From assembly GCA_964550165.1 (NCBI GenBank), contig CAZJYC010000013.1, positions 1 through 47,561 on the forward strand: 47,561 nt of DNA. The letters run 5' to 3'. The translations under genes were made by a program, and so were the position numbers. Below are positions 34,391 to 42,595 of the stretch, piece after piece. A model generated the notes under the pieces. The model was not told where the DNA came from. It saw only the letters and a program-made list of their open reading frames with translations, and searched no databases. This stretch comes from CAZJYC01 sp964550165 (GTDB taxonomy: Bacteria > Acidobacteriota > Aminicenantia > Aminicenantales > Aminicenantaceae). Within the stretch, counting starts at the first letter, position 1. Each line of letters opens with the position of its first letter.

Positions 34391-35047
34391 ATGAGAAAAA
34401 AGGTATTTATGGTTTATTCTTTTGTTTTGATTTTCTTGCTCATTTGTCCTGTTTTAAGCCCTTCGCAGGAGCTAAAGGAGGTCAAGCTCCTGAAGCCTCA
34501 GACAGAAGGCGGACGGCCTCTGATGCAGGCGCTGAAAGACAGGCAGTCTTCGCGTGAATTCAGCCCTGAGGCGCTGCCCCTTCAGGTTCTTTCAAACCTG
34601 CTCTGGGCTGCGGATGGAGTTAACCGCCCCGATTCGGGCAAGCGCACAGCGCCCTCTGCGGTCAACTGGCAGAATATCGACATTTATGTCGGCATGGCCG
34701 AAGGGCTCTATCTGTATGATGCCTTGGAACACACGCTGAAGCCGATTCTGTCAGAAGACATCCGCGCCACAACAGGCAAACAGCCTTTTGTGAAGGACGT
34801 CCCCGTCAACCTTGTCTATGTTGCCGATTTCTCCAAGATAACCAGAGGAACAGATGAAGAGAAGAATTTTTACTCCGCAGCTCATGTGGGCTTCATCAGC
34901 CAAAACGTCTATCTCTACTGCGCCTCCGAAGGTTTAGCGACGGTTGTGCGTGGCCTTATTGACAGAGAAGCTATGGCCAAGGTGATGGGGCTCAGGCCAG
35001 ATCAAAAAGTCATTTTTGCCCAGTCCATCGGATACCCAAAAAAGTAA
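34391..35047 (+). CDS. Secreted nitroreductase-family (SagB/ThcOx-like) oxidoreductase
   Basis: A 218-residue protein of the FMN-dependent nitroreductase fold with an N-terminal signal peptide (about residues 1-26). Family features are LKDRQSSREFSPEALPLQVL, LLWAADGVNRPDSGKRTAPS, and a C-terminal ASEGLATVVRG followed by FAQSIGYPKK. An exported position is typical of this subgroup in anaerobes. The ATG at 34391 follows AAAGGAGG; an ATG seven codons earlier lacks a ribosome binding site. It lies 80 bases after the esterase gene on the same strand. Confidence 0.85.
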   Translation: MRKKVFMVYSFVLIFLLICPVLSPSQELKEVKLLKPQTEGGRPLMQALKDRQSSREFSPEALPLQVLSNLLWAADGVNRPDSGKRTAPSAVNWQNIDIYVGMAEGLYLYDALEHTLKPILSEDIRATTGKQPFVKDVPVNLVYVADFSKITRGTDEEKNFYSAAHVGFISQNVYLYCASEGLATVVRGLIDREAMAKVMGLRPDQKVIFAQSIGYPKK

Positions 35048-35088
35048 TCAAGGATTTTGTATTTGGGATATTCTTTTTTATTCAATAA

Positions 35089-35703
35089 TTGAAAAAATTT
35101 TACTTTGCTGGCTGGATGTACGATTGGGCTCTTGAACCATTGCTGAAAAAAATAAAGAAGAAGGTTGCGAAGTCCATCTCTCGGTATAAACTTTTCCCTG
35201 TGCTGGATATCTGCTGCGGAACAGGAAAACAATGTCATTTGATAGGAGTTAATAAGAATCATATTTTCGGCTTGGATTCAAACCTAAAAACCGTGCAGTA
35301 TGCCTCCTTCAAGTATCGTCAAGTTACTTTTATCTGCGCTGATGCCGCGCAAACTCCTCTTAAAAGTTTAAGCTTTAAAGGCATCGTTATTTCTTTTGCT
35401 CTCCATGATAAAAGACATGAGGTCCGCAAAAAAATATTGGCTGAATCCAAGCGGCTGTTAATTCCTGGAGGAAAAATTATTTTGGTCGACTTTGAAACGC
35501 CGTGGGGCGGTCTCTCGAAATTTGGCGAATTTTTTGTCTATTGGATCGAGCGAATGGCTGGCAAGGAGCATTTCAGAAACGGGAGGGAGTTTTTGAGGCA
35601 GGGGGGCTTGCGCGCATTCCTAAAACAGAACGGATGGATTGAGATCGAACGTCACAACATTGCCATGGCAAGCAGCAGCATTGTCATTACCCAATTTTCC
35701 TGA
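35089..35703 (+). CDS. Class I SAM-dependent methyltransferase
   Basis: A 204-residue methyltransferase. Motif I is LDICCGTGKQCHLIG, followed by GLDSNLKTVQYA, ICADAAQTPLKS and LLIPGGKIILVDFE, a complete Rossmann core of the Methyltransf_11 type. The N-terminus YDWALEPLLKKIKKK resembles quinone or lipid methyltransferases, but the acceptor is not known. The start is uncertain: the TTG at 35089 keeps the N-terminal helix, while the first in-frame ATG is at 35116, and neither has a good ribosome binding site. It follows the nitroreductase gene by about 40 bases. Confidence 0.82.
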   Translation: MKKFYFAGWMYDWALEPLLKKIKKKVAKSISRYKLFPVLDICCGTGKQCHLIGVNKNHIFGLDSNLKTVQYASFKYRQVTFICADAAQTPLKSLSFKGIVISFALHDKRHEVRKKILAESKRLLIPGGKIILVDFETPWGGLSKFGEFFVYWIERMAGKEHFRNGREFLRQGGLRAFLKQNGWIEIERHNIAMASSSIVITQFS

Positions 35704-35789
35704 GCGTGTCCGGCTTTAGCGGAAATCTCGGTTTTTTTGAACCAACGGCCAGGGTTGTGTAACTTATAATATGAACTGGGGAAAGGCAG

Positions 35790-36060
35790 TTAGGTTTTAT
35801 GGGAAGCATTTCCAATTCCGTAATCTGGAGAGATTTTGAGAATAACCTCGCTCCCCATCGGATTTTTAACGCCATTCTCCGTTCGCTTTTCTCGGCGGTT
35901 GCGGAACTCGCTCCGCTCAAACATCCTCGCCGCCCGACTTTGTCGGGTTCCCTCAAAGAGCGAACTTCGAAGGCTAAATCCAATATGGTCGCTGCGGCTA
36001 TTCCCAAAATCTCTAACTATTCATGGATTAATCTATTTTAACAGAGTTGGAAATGCTAAC
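35790..36060 (+). repeat. Intergenic mosaic repeat, copy A, with terminal inverted repeats
   Basis: The gap 35704-36120 is mostly one repeat copy. Its left end has AGCATTTCCAATTCCG (35805-35820), and its right end TTGGAAATGCTAAC (36047-36060) is the inverse of TTAGCATTTCCAA. The inside shares TTTTTAACGCCATTCTCCG and CTCGGCGG with copy B, and GGCTAAA plus ATGGTCGCT with copy D. A small hairpin CCCGAC-TTT-GTCGGG lies in the middle. Short frames across it (up to 80 codons) look spurious. Confidence 0.8.
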
Positions 36061-36120
36061 GCCTGTGTTTAAGAAAATGTGCAGTTTATCAGAAATCTTT
36101 GAGATAAAGGAAAGTCAGCG

Positions 36121-37236
36121 ATGAAAAAGAGAAGAGTCGTTTTACTTTTTTGGGGGCTAATGGTTTTCTTGGCTTTTCAATGCGAAGTTTTAAACTTACA
36201 AGCTCAAACCGTAATTGAGAATCCGGAAAAGCCTTTGAGCAAAAAGTCTGGCCGGGTTGTTCAGTTGAAGGAGATGCTGCGAATTACGGATGAAGAGGGA
36301 AAGTTCTTTTTCAAAGAGCTGTTTGATATTAAAGTCGACAAAGACGGCTCTATCTTTATCCAGGAATCCAGCAAGCTGTACAAGTTTGATTCCAGCGGAA
36401 AATACATAAAAAACATCTACAGAAAAGGTGAGGGTCCAGGAGAGTTGAATCAGAACCTGAATGATTTAGTCCTTACGGAAAATGAGATTATCCTTTTTTC
36501 ATCGAACATGAACAAGATTGTGAGGCTGGACAAAGAAGAAAAGCTGATTGAGGAGATAAAGCCCAAGCCAGGGACCTTTTGGTCACTTTTAGGCTATTAC
36601 AACCGCAATTATTATCTCTTGGATTCTGAACGATTGAGTTTTGAGAGGAAAAGTGGCATTCGAGAGGATAATCTAATATTGTGTGTCCTCAACAGTGCTG
36701 GGGAAACAAAACGAACTTCCTGGGCTTTTCCCATGACTGTTTCTTATAATTTTGGGGAGAGGTTTGTGGGTATGATGACCATTTGCAATCCTCAGACAGC
36801 AAGGGAAAATAAACGTTATGTCTATCTTTTCCATACGCCCGATTACCTGGTCAAACTGCTGGATTTGGAGAAGCCCGAAGTCGTCAGAAGCTTCCGGAGA
36901 AAATATGAGCGGGTCAAATATGAGCCTCCTAAGCTCAATCAAAGGTTTCCGATTGTTTTGCCCAAATACCACAACGACATCTGCCGATTGGCCATCCATA
37001 AAGGCCATCTCTGGGTGGTGACTTCCACTTTTGACAAAAACAAAGGCATCCTGGTCGATGTCTTCAATCAGGAGGGAGCCTACCTGGATAACTTTTATCT
37101 TCCTCTTATGAGAATTCCGAGGAACAATATCCAGTATTATGCACCGATGGATATCGATGGAGATTTTCTCTTCGTTATCGAAGTCGACGAGGATGAGCAG
37201 ATTTCTGTCGCCAAGTATGAGATTATCGACAGATAA
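36121..37236 (+). CDS. Secreted 6-bladed beta-propeller protein
   Basis: A 371-residue protein with a signal peptide (residues 1-29, ending near LQAQT). Blades of the NHL/6-bladed type are visible: IKVDKDGSIFIQESSKLYKF, YRKGEGPGELNQ and DVFNQEGAYLDNFYLP. The GEGPGEL element matches the GQGPGEF of the protein at 7237-8538, so the two are members of one family. Function is unknown. AAAGGAAAG lies nine bases before the ATG. It may be co-transcribed with the S9 peptidase gene 37 bases downstream. Confidence 0.85.
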   Translation: MKKRRVVLLFWGLMVFLAFQCEVLNLQAQTVIENPEKPLSKKSGRVVQLKEMLRITDEEGKFFFKELFDIKVDKDGSIFIQESSKLYKFDSSGKYIKNIYRKGEGPGELNQNLNDLVLTENEIILFSSNMNKIVRLDKEEKLIEEIKPKPGTFWSLLGYYNRNYYLLDSERLSFERKSGIREDNLILCVLNSAGETKRTSWAFPMTVSYNFGERFVGMMTICNPQTARENKRYVYLFHTPDYLVKLLDLEKPEVVRSFRRKYERVKYEPPKLNQRFPIVLPKYHNDICRLAIHKGHLWVVTSTFDKNKGILVDVFNQEGAYLDNFYLPLMRIPRNNIQYYAPMDIDGDFLFVIEVDEDEQISVAKYEIIDR

Positions 37237-37273
37237 TCTGCTCTGACTGAGAGGATAAATTTAAGGAGGTTCT

Positions 37274-40177
37274 ATGCCTAAATTTTTAAGGGTCTTAGGA
37301 ATCAGCGTCTTTGTTTTTGCCATCTTCATCCTATTGGCTCCGGCCACACCCGGCACGCAGGATAAGCCCGCAAAGCGTTCTTTATCCCATGAAGACTACG
37401 ATTCATGGAAATCGATCGAGGGAGCGAGGATTTCAGCCGATGGCCGCCGGGTGCTTTACCTGGAAACACCTCAGGATGGAGAAGCAGACATTGTTGTCAA
37501 GAACGTGGATAGCCTTGAGGAGTACCGCCAGACTATCGGCTATTCTGGAGATGGCACAGAATCCCATAGAGCGGCGAATCCTCGATTCAGTTACGACTCG
37601 ACTCATGCTGTTTTTCTCGTCTCTCCCTCCAAAGAGGAATTGAAGAAGGCAAAGAAAGAAAAGAAGAAGGACGAGGAAGAGCCCAAGAAGAAGCTCGGAA
37701 TCATGAATGTTACTGACGGAAATGTGACTGTGATCGAGCAGGTGAAAGACTTCAAGATGCCAGATAAGACAGGGGGCTGGGTTGCTTATCTTAAAGAAGC
37801 ACCGCCCGAGGAAAAAAAGAAAGAAGAAGAAAAGGAAAAGAAGGAAGAAGAAGTCAAGAAAGAGGAGAAAAAGGAAGAAGAGGAAAAAGAGAAGAAAGAA
37901 AAGGAGAAAAAGAAAGAATACGGGACGCCGCTTGTTGTCAGGTCCCTGAGCGACGGAAGCGAGACTGTGTTCCAGGACGTTTTGAGCTATCGCTTCGCCA
38001 AAAACGGGAAATTCCTTTTCTACGTTGTTTCCTGTAAGGAAAAGCCCGAGACCGATGGCCTTTACAGCTTCGTTCCCGGGGCAAGCACAAGCACTCCTCT
38101 TTTAACGGGAAAAGGCAAATACACACAACTGGCTCTGGACAAGGAAGAGACGAGACTGGCCTTCTTGACTGACCGGGATGATCAGAAATCCGATGAGCCT
38201 ACCTTCAACCTGTACGGATTGAAAGTGGGGGAGGGGAAAGCGAATTTATGGGTCTCCCATTCTTCCACTCCAGGCTTCCCCAGGGGAATGGCGGTCAGCG
38301 ACAAATCCGGCATTTCTTTCAGTGAAGACGGCCGGGTGGTGATGTTCGGGATTAAAGAGATTCCAGAGCCCAAGAAGGAAGAGAAGGAAGAGGAAGAAAT
38401 AGAAAAAGAAGAGGCCAAGTTTGATCTCTGGCATTGGAATGATCCCTACCCTCAGCCCCAGCAACAGAAAATGGCCAAAAAGGTGAGGGAGAACACCTGG
38501 GAGTCTGTTTACTTCATCGATAGCCAGGCCTTTGTTAAATTGGCCGACGAGAGCATTCCTGATGTTCGGCTGTCCAGGGACGGCCGGGTCGCTTTTGCCG
38601 AGACCATCCAGCCTTACACCAAGCTCGTTTCCTATGATAGCTCGTATTTTGACGTTTACATCGTCAATCCAAAAAACGGGGAACGGACCCCGGTCAAAAA
38701 ACAGCTCTACGGCGGGGCAAGCCTGTCTCCGGACGGGAAATACGTCTACTGGTTTGAGGATAAGAACTGGCATGTTTACAACATCGCCACCCGAGCAGTG
38801 AAGAACATCACAGCCTCTCTGGACGTCCGCTTCGAAAGGGAAGATTGGGACACCCCGAATCCCCCTTCTGCCTACGGAATCGCAGGCTGGACCGATGAGG
38901 ATGCATCCATTCTTGTTTATGACCGCTACGATATCTGGGAGATTAAGCCAGACGGCTCAAAGGCCCGGACAATAACCGAAGGGTTTGGACGGAAAAACAA
39001 CCTCTCCTTTCGCTATCTGAGATTGGATCCTGAAGAAGTCAGCATCAACACCAATAAGCCAATGCTTCTCCGGACAACAAACGAGGATACAATGGCTTCC
39101 GGTTTTTTCCAGGACCGAGTCGAAGGCCAGAAACTTCCAGAAAGACTACTCATGGACGAGAAGGTTTTTATGGGCCTCCAAAAAGCTGAAAAAGCGGATG
39201 TGGCAATTTTCGAGCGCACTGCTTTTGATGAGTACCCTGACCTCTGGCTGGGAGATTTGACCTTGAGTAATCCGCGGAAAATAACTGACCTCGGCCGTCA
39301 GGTGGAGCCCTTTCTCTGGGGAAAAGCGGATATGCGCTCTTTTGTCAGTGCCGATGGAAAAGCTTTGAAGGGAATCTTGATCAAGCCGGATAACTTCGAC
39401 CCGAACAAAAAGTATCCTCTGCTGGTTTATATCTATGAAACACTTCATCCGATGCTTCATTACTTCCGGCATCCCTCTCCCGGTACCTCTGGCAATCCTT
39501 CCTATTATGTCAGCAACGGGTACATCATCTGGATGCCGGACATCGAATATGACACGGGCTACCCGGGTAAGGATGCGTTGAAATGTGTTCTTCCGGGAAT
39601 TCAGATGCTCGTTCAAGAAGGCTTAGTCGACCCCAAGGCCATCGGAATCCAGGGCCATTCCTGGGGCGGTTACCAGATTGCCTACATGGTCACCCAGACC
39701 AACATCTTTGCTGCTGCCGAAGCAGGAGCACCCGTTTGCAATATGATTAGTGCCTATGACGGGATCCGCTGGGGAAGCGGGATGGTCAGACAGTTTCAGT
39801 ACGAGAGAACGCAGAGCCGTTTGGGCGCAAGCCTCTGGGAAGTGCCGATGCGGTATATCGAGAACTCGCCGATATTCTGGGCCGACAAGGTCGAGACCCC
39901 CCTGCTGATGATCCACAACGACCAGGATGGCGCTGTGCCGTGGTATCAGGGAATCGAGTACATCATGGCCCTGCGAAGACTGGGAAAGGAGGCTTATATG
40001 TTCAACTACACCGGTGAAGATCATGGCTTGCGCAAAAGGGCGAACCAGATGGACTGGACAAAACGTATGGCCGAGTTCTTTGACCATCATCTGAAAGGCG
40101 CGCCGGCTGCGGAGTGGATGGTCAAGGGAATTAAAGCCTGGGAGAAGAAAGAGAAGGAGCCGGAAAAAAAGGACTGA
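37274..40177 (+). CDS. S9 prolyl-oligopeptidase-family serine peptidase
   Basis: A 967-residue exported peptidase. The signal peptide covers residues 1-31. Residues 35-680 are the beta-propeller gating domain, interrupted by Lys/Glu-rich inserts at about 120-140, 178-216 and 362-378. Residues 690-945 are the alpha/beta-hydrolase domain with the catalytic triad Ser796 in QGHSWGGYQ, Asp885 in HNDQDGAVPW and His917 in GEDHGLRKR. This class cleaves oligopeptides, often dipeptidyl or acylaminoacyl substrates, in the periplasm. AAGGAGG stands before the ATG at good spacing. Peptide digestion would fit with the amino-acid permease encoded near the right end. Confidence 0.93.
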   Translation: MPKFLRVLGISVFVFAIFILLAPATPGTQDKPAKRSLSHEDYDSWKSIEGARISADGRRVLYLETPQDGEADIVVKNVDSLEEYRQTIGYSGDGTESHRAANPRFSYDSTHAVFLVSPSKEELKKAKKEKKKDEEEPKKKLGIMNVTDGNVTVIEQVKDFKMPDKTGGWVAYLKEAPPEEKKKEEEKEKKEEEVKKEEKKEEEEKEKKEKEKKKEYGTPLVVRSLSDGSETVFQDVLSYRFAKNGKFLFYVVSCKEKPETDGLYSFVPGASTSTPLLTGKGKYTQLALDKEETRLAFLTDRDDQKSDEPTFNLYGLKVGEGKANLWVSHSSTPGFPRGMAVSDKSGISFSEDGRVVMFGIKEIPEPKKEEKEEEEIEKEEAKFDLWHWNDPYPQPQQQKMAKKVRENTWESVYFIDSQAFVKLADESIPDVRLSRDGRVAFAETIQPYTKLVSYDSSYFDVYIVNPKNGERTPVKKQLYGGASLSPDGKYVYWFEDKNWHVYNIATRAVKNITASLDVRFEREDWDTPNPPSAYGIAGWTDEDASILVYDRYDIWEIKPDGSKARTITEGFGRKNNLSFRYLRLDPEEVSINTNKPMLLRTTNEDTMASGFFQDRVEGQKLPERLLMDEKVFMGLQKAEKADVAIFERTAFDEYPDLWLGDLTLSNPRKITDLGRQVEPFLWGKADMRSFVSADGKALKGILIKPDNFDPNKKYPLLVYIYETLHPMLHYFRHPSPGTSGNPSYYVSNGYIIWMPDIEYDTGYPGKDALKCVLPGIQMLVQEGLVDPKAIGIQGHSWGGYQIAYMVTQTNIFAAAEAGAPVCNMISAYDGIRWGSGMVRQFQYERTQSRLGASLWEVPMRYIENSPIFWADKVETPLLMIHNDQDGAVPWYQGIEYIMALRRLGKEAYMFNYTGEDHGLRKRANQMDWTKRMAEFFDHHLKGAPAAEWMVKGIKAWEKKEKEPEKKD

Positions 40178-40183
40178 GGAATT

Positions 40184-40337
40184 TTAGGCAGCATTTCCAA
40201 TTCCGTGATTTGAAGAGATTTTGGGAGCAGCCTCGCTTTCCTTCGGATTTTTAACGCCATTCTCCGTTCGCTCTTCTCGGCGGCTGCGTAACGCTCCGGC
40301 TAAACGGTTCAAAAACACGCAGGATTGGAAATACTAA
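40184..40337 (+). repeat. Intergenic mosaic repeat, copy B, with terminal inverted repeats
   Basis: This copy fills most of the gap between the S9 peptidase and the small membrane-protein gene. Left end: CAGCATTTCCAATTCCGTGA; right end: ATTGGAAATACTAA (40324-40337), its imperfect inverse. The inside has GCCTCGCTTTCC, TTTTTAACGCCATTCTCCG, TCTTCTCGGCGGCTGCG and CACGCAG. It is the cleanest and shortest copy of the family. Confidence 0.85.
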
Positions 40338-40354
40338 CGAAATACAAGAAAATG

Positions 40355-40382
40355 TTGATTTTTTTTATTTTTTCTATAGAAT
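40355..40382 (+). promoter_or_regulatory. Candidate promoter for the small outer-membrane-like gene
   Basis: TTGATT (40355-40360), a 16-base T-rich spacer and TAGAAT (40377-40382) place the transcript start just before the AAGGAGGAG ribosome binding site of the gene at 40402. Confidence 0.4.
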
Positions 40383-40401
40383 TTAATGAAGGAGGAGCAG
40401 G

Positions 40402-40887
40402 ATGAAAAAATATTTTCTGTTGCTTCTTTGTGTGTTGTTTGTTTTTTCCGTCTCAAGCCAAAACCTGAACGCATTCATCAAACCGTTTAGCCTTTCGATT
40501 GGCGGAGGAGTTGTGACAGACGATTCGTTTTCTTTTAAGCCCTTTTTATGGACAGCGGGTGTGAATGTCGACCTTTCTTTTGGCAGCTTGATGCTGAGCC
40601 CGGAGTGTTTCATCATCGTCAACGAATTTGATTTTGGAGCTTTTTGGCTGACCCCGGCTGTTGTGCTGAACGTAAAATTGGCGAATTTTTTCGTCGGGGC
40701 TGGAGTCACAAAGTGGGTCTTAATCGGCAGCGATGTTGATGAACCCTTGTCGACTGATTTAAGGCTGAAGGTCAACGCAGGCGTTAAAGGAATGGGCCTG
40801 AGAATAGCCGGATTCCTTGTCTCAGATTTTGATGATCTTTTCAAAAAGCCGATGACGGTCGGAGCAACGCTTTCTTTTGGATTTTAA
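40402..40887 (+). CDS. Small outer-membrane-barrel-like protein
   Basis: A 161-residue protein with a signal peptide (residues 1-19, ending near VSSQN). The mature part alternates short beta strands rich in Phe, Leu and Gly (FSLSIGGGVVTDDSFSFKP, VNVDLSFGSLMLSPECFIIV, LANFFVGAGVTKW) and ends in ATLSFGF with a terminal Phe. This suggests a small eight-stranded outer-membrane barrel; no named family is recognised. AAGGAGGAG precedes the ATG. It is framed by repeat copies B and C. Confidence 0.75.
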   Translation: MKKYFLLLLCVLFVFSVSSQNLNAFIKPFSLSIGGGVVTDDSFSFKPFLWTAGVNVDLSFGSLMLSPECFIIVNEFDFGAFWLTPAVVLNVKLANFFVGAGVTKWVLIGSDVDEPLSTDLRLKVNAGVKGMGLRIAGFLVSDFDDLFKKPMTVGATLSFGF

Positions 40888-40903
40888 GAAAGATTAACTC
40901 ATC

Positions 40904-41046
40904 GGCTCTCTTCCATTTTGTGTGGCTTATCTAAAAGCCTCCCCAGAGTGGCCTCGCTCCCTTCAGGTTTTTAATGCCGTTCCCTCGCAGCCCTTCTCGG
41001 CGGCTGCGGATCGCTCCGGCTAAGTGATTCGAAGACACGCAGAAAA
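40904..41046 (+). repeat. Intergenic mosaic repeat, copy C
   Basis: The left part of the gap 40888-41316 holds a copy beginning GGCTCTCTTCCATTTTGTGT, as in copy D, followed by TGGCCTCGCTCCC, TTTTTAATGCCGTTCCC, CTTCTCGGCGGCTGCG and then GACACGCAG, as in copy B. It therefore joins a D-like left part to a B-like right part. Just after it lies a hairpin AGAAAAGGG/CCCTTTTTCT (41041-41064). Confidence 0.8.
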
Positions 41047-41070
41047 GGGGACTATCCCTTTTTCTGCACC

Positions 41071-41143
41071 TGCGTGCGAGCGAAGCGAAGCAATCTTATA
41101 CATTTTAAGAGATTGCCACGGCGCTTAGCGCCTCGCAACGACT
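41071..41143. repeat. REP-like palindromic element
   Basis: Left arm GCGAGCGAAGCGAAGCAATC (41077-41096) and right arm GAGATTGCCACGGCGCTTAG, then CGCCTCGCAACGA (41109-41141), are imperfect inverted repeats around a 12-base centre. The motif resembles the GATTGC...CTCGCAATGAC palindromes scattered between genes of many bacteria. It could fold into a stable RNA hairpin downstream of the small membrane-protein gene. Confidence 0.7.
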
Positions 41144-41293
41144 CCGCCGGATGGCCGCGCTCTCTTTGGTCGCTCGCCATGACATGGTCACAAAATTCAA
41201 TGCGCTTATATTATTAACGAACACAAAATGAAGTGCTTGGATGTATGAAGCGAGAATTGTTATACCGCCTATTTTAAAAATAATAAATTCGTT

Positions 41294-41299
41294 TATAAT
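41294..41299 (+). promoter_or_regulatory. Possible -10 box for the MFS transporter gene
   Basis: A perfect TATAAT lies 18 bases before the ATG at 41317. There is no good -35 box at standard spacing, and the leader would be only about ten bases with no ribosome binding site. Confidence 0.3.
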
Positions 41300-41316
41300 A
41301 TTGGCTCTGTTCGCAG

Positions 41317-42450
41317 ATGATTGCCCAAAAGAATATCCATATCATCAATTTCAGCCGGAAGCTGACGGTTAACACCATCTTCTTCCTCATCCCTCTCTAT
41401 TTTTTGAAAATCGGTTTTAACGGATGGCAGATCGGAATGATTGTTTCGCTCTACGGCTTCGCTCCTCTGCTCTTCTCTTTTCCCACAGGCTGGATCAATG
41501 ACCGCCTTTCGATCAAAAGAGTCATTCAAGGCGGCTTGCTCGCCCAGAGCCTTCTTTTTCTGCTCATCGGGAGGACGGAGAATTTTTTGCTGATGTCCTT
41601 TCTTTTTCTTCTGCTGGGAATAGCCAATAACGCCCTGGATGTCTCAACCAACAGCCTGTATTACAAAGACGAAACAGCCATGGACCAGAATAAAAAATAC
41701 GGATTGCTTTCTTTCTGGCTGGCTCTTGGGATGGCTGTCGGAACGCTTTTCGGAGGGACCCTGACATACTTCACCAGCTTTCATGTCATGTTTGATGTCT
41801 ATTCTCTTTTTATGCTCTTCGTTCTGTTTGCCGTTCGTGATTTCGGACAGGAAAAGTTTGAATCCGTTTCGTTGAAGGAGTACAGGCTTAACCTCCTCAA
41901 TCCAAAAACAATTTTCTTTTCCATCATGATTTTCATTCTGACTCTTCATTGGGGTGCGGAAGGCACAGTCTACAGCCCTTTTTTAAAAAGATATTTTGAG
42001 CTGAACAACCTTCAGCTTGCCCTCTACATATCGCTTCCTCTTTTCGCCCTTGCCTTTTCTGCTTTTTTCATAGGGCTTCTGCGATACAATGCTTTAATGA
42101 ACAAACGGCTTTTTCTGCTCTCGATGTTTATCTCCGGCCTGGGCCTTATCCTCATGGTCAACCGGAATGTCTACTTTTCGTTTCTTTTCAGGATAGTCCA
42201 TGAGATTGGAGATGGGTTTATGGGAGCGTTAGTCGTCCTTTTTATCTCCAGGCTATTCGAGAAAAAAAGTATCGGCGGAAGCTCAGGTATTCTTCTTGCG
42301 GTGATGACCCTCGGGCATACGGTCGGAGCACTGTTTTTTTCGCCTCTCGGGTATAGAGTGGGTTTGTCCTATCCCTTCATAGTTGCTGGTTTGTTGCTTG
42401 TGGCCAATTCTGCTTTCGGCTTCTACGTCTTCAGAAGAGCCAAATATTGA
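41317..42450 (+). CDS. Major facilitator superfamily transporter
   Basis: A 377-residue integral membrane protein with about 12 hydrophobic segments. The signature loop between segments 2 and 3 appears as GWINDRLSIKRV (the G-x3-D-R-x-G/S-R-R type), and the two halves are joined by a charged loop near residues 185-200. The substrate is unknown; the overall form resembles drug- or sugar-efflux members. There is no clear ribosome binding site before the ATG. It is followed after 145 bases by the BamA-like gene. Confidence 0.87.
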   Translation: MIAQKNIHIINFSRKLTVNTIFFLIPLYFLKIGFNGWQIGMIVSLYGFAPLLFSFPTGWINDRLSIKRVIQGGLLAQSLLFLLIGRTENFLLMSFLFLLLGIANNALDVSTNSLYYKDETAMDQNKKYGLLSFWLALGMAVGTLFGGTLTYFTSFHVMFDVYSLFMLFVLFAVRDFGQEKFESVSLKEYRLNLLNPKTIFFSIMIFILTLHWGAEGTVYSPFLKRYFELNNLQLALYISLPLFALAFSAFFIGLLRYNALMNKRLFLLSMFISGLGLILMVNRNVYFSFLFRIVHEIGDGFMGALVVLFISRLFEKKSIGGSSGILLAVMTLGHTVGALFFSPLGYRVGLSYPFIVAGLLLVANSAFGFYVFRRAKY

Positions 42451-42538
42451 TTATGCCGCTCAGGCTAAAGCAACGGAAACAGAATTCTCTCCCTGGATTC
42501 TGATTTCTATCGCGGAAAAAATTGCTTTTTTTGATTTT

Positions 42539-42567
42539 TTGACTTTTTTAGGCCTTCTGGATAAAGA
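42539..42567 (+). promoter_or_regulatory. Weak promoter candidate for the BamA-like gene
   Basis: TTGACT (42539-42544), a 17-base spacer and a poor -10 match TAAAGA (42562-42567) lie shortly before the start at 42596. Confidence 0.25.
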
Positions 42568-42595
42568 TTATGGGGAAAAACGAGGAAGGTCAAAC

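Noticed and set aside
35799..36072. Two plus-strand frames of 78-80 codons in the gap after the SAM methyltransferase
   Set aside because: They lie within mosaic repeat copy A, lack a ribosome binding site, and read shared repeat sequence; treated as chance frames.
42383..42595. Extended N-terminus of the BamA-like protein overlapping the MFS gene
   Set aside because: It would place about 70 residues before a normal signal peptide; the TTG at 42596 has a good ribosome binding site.
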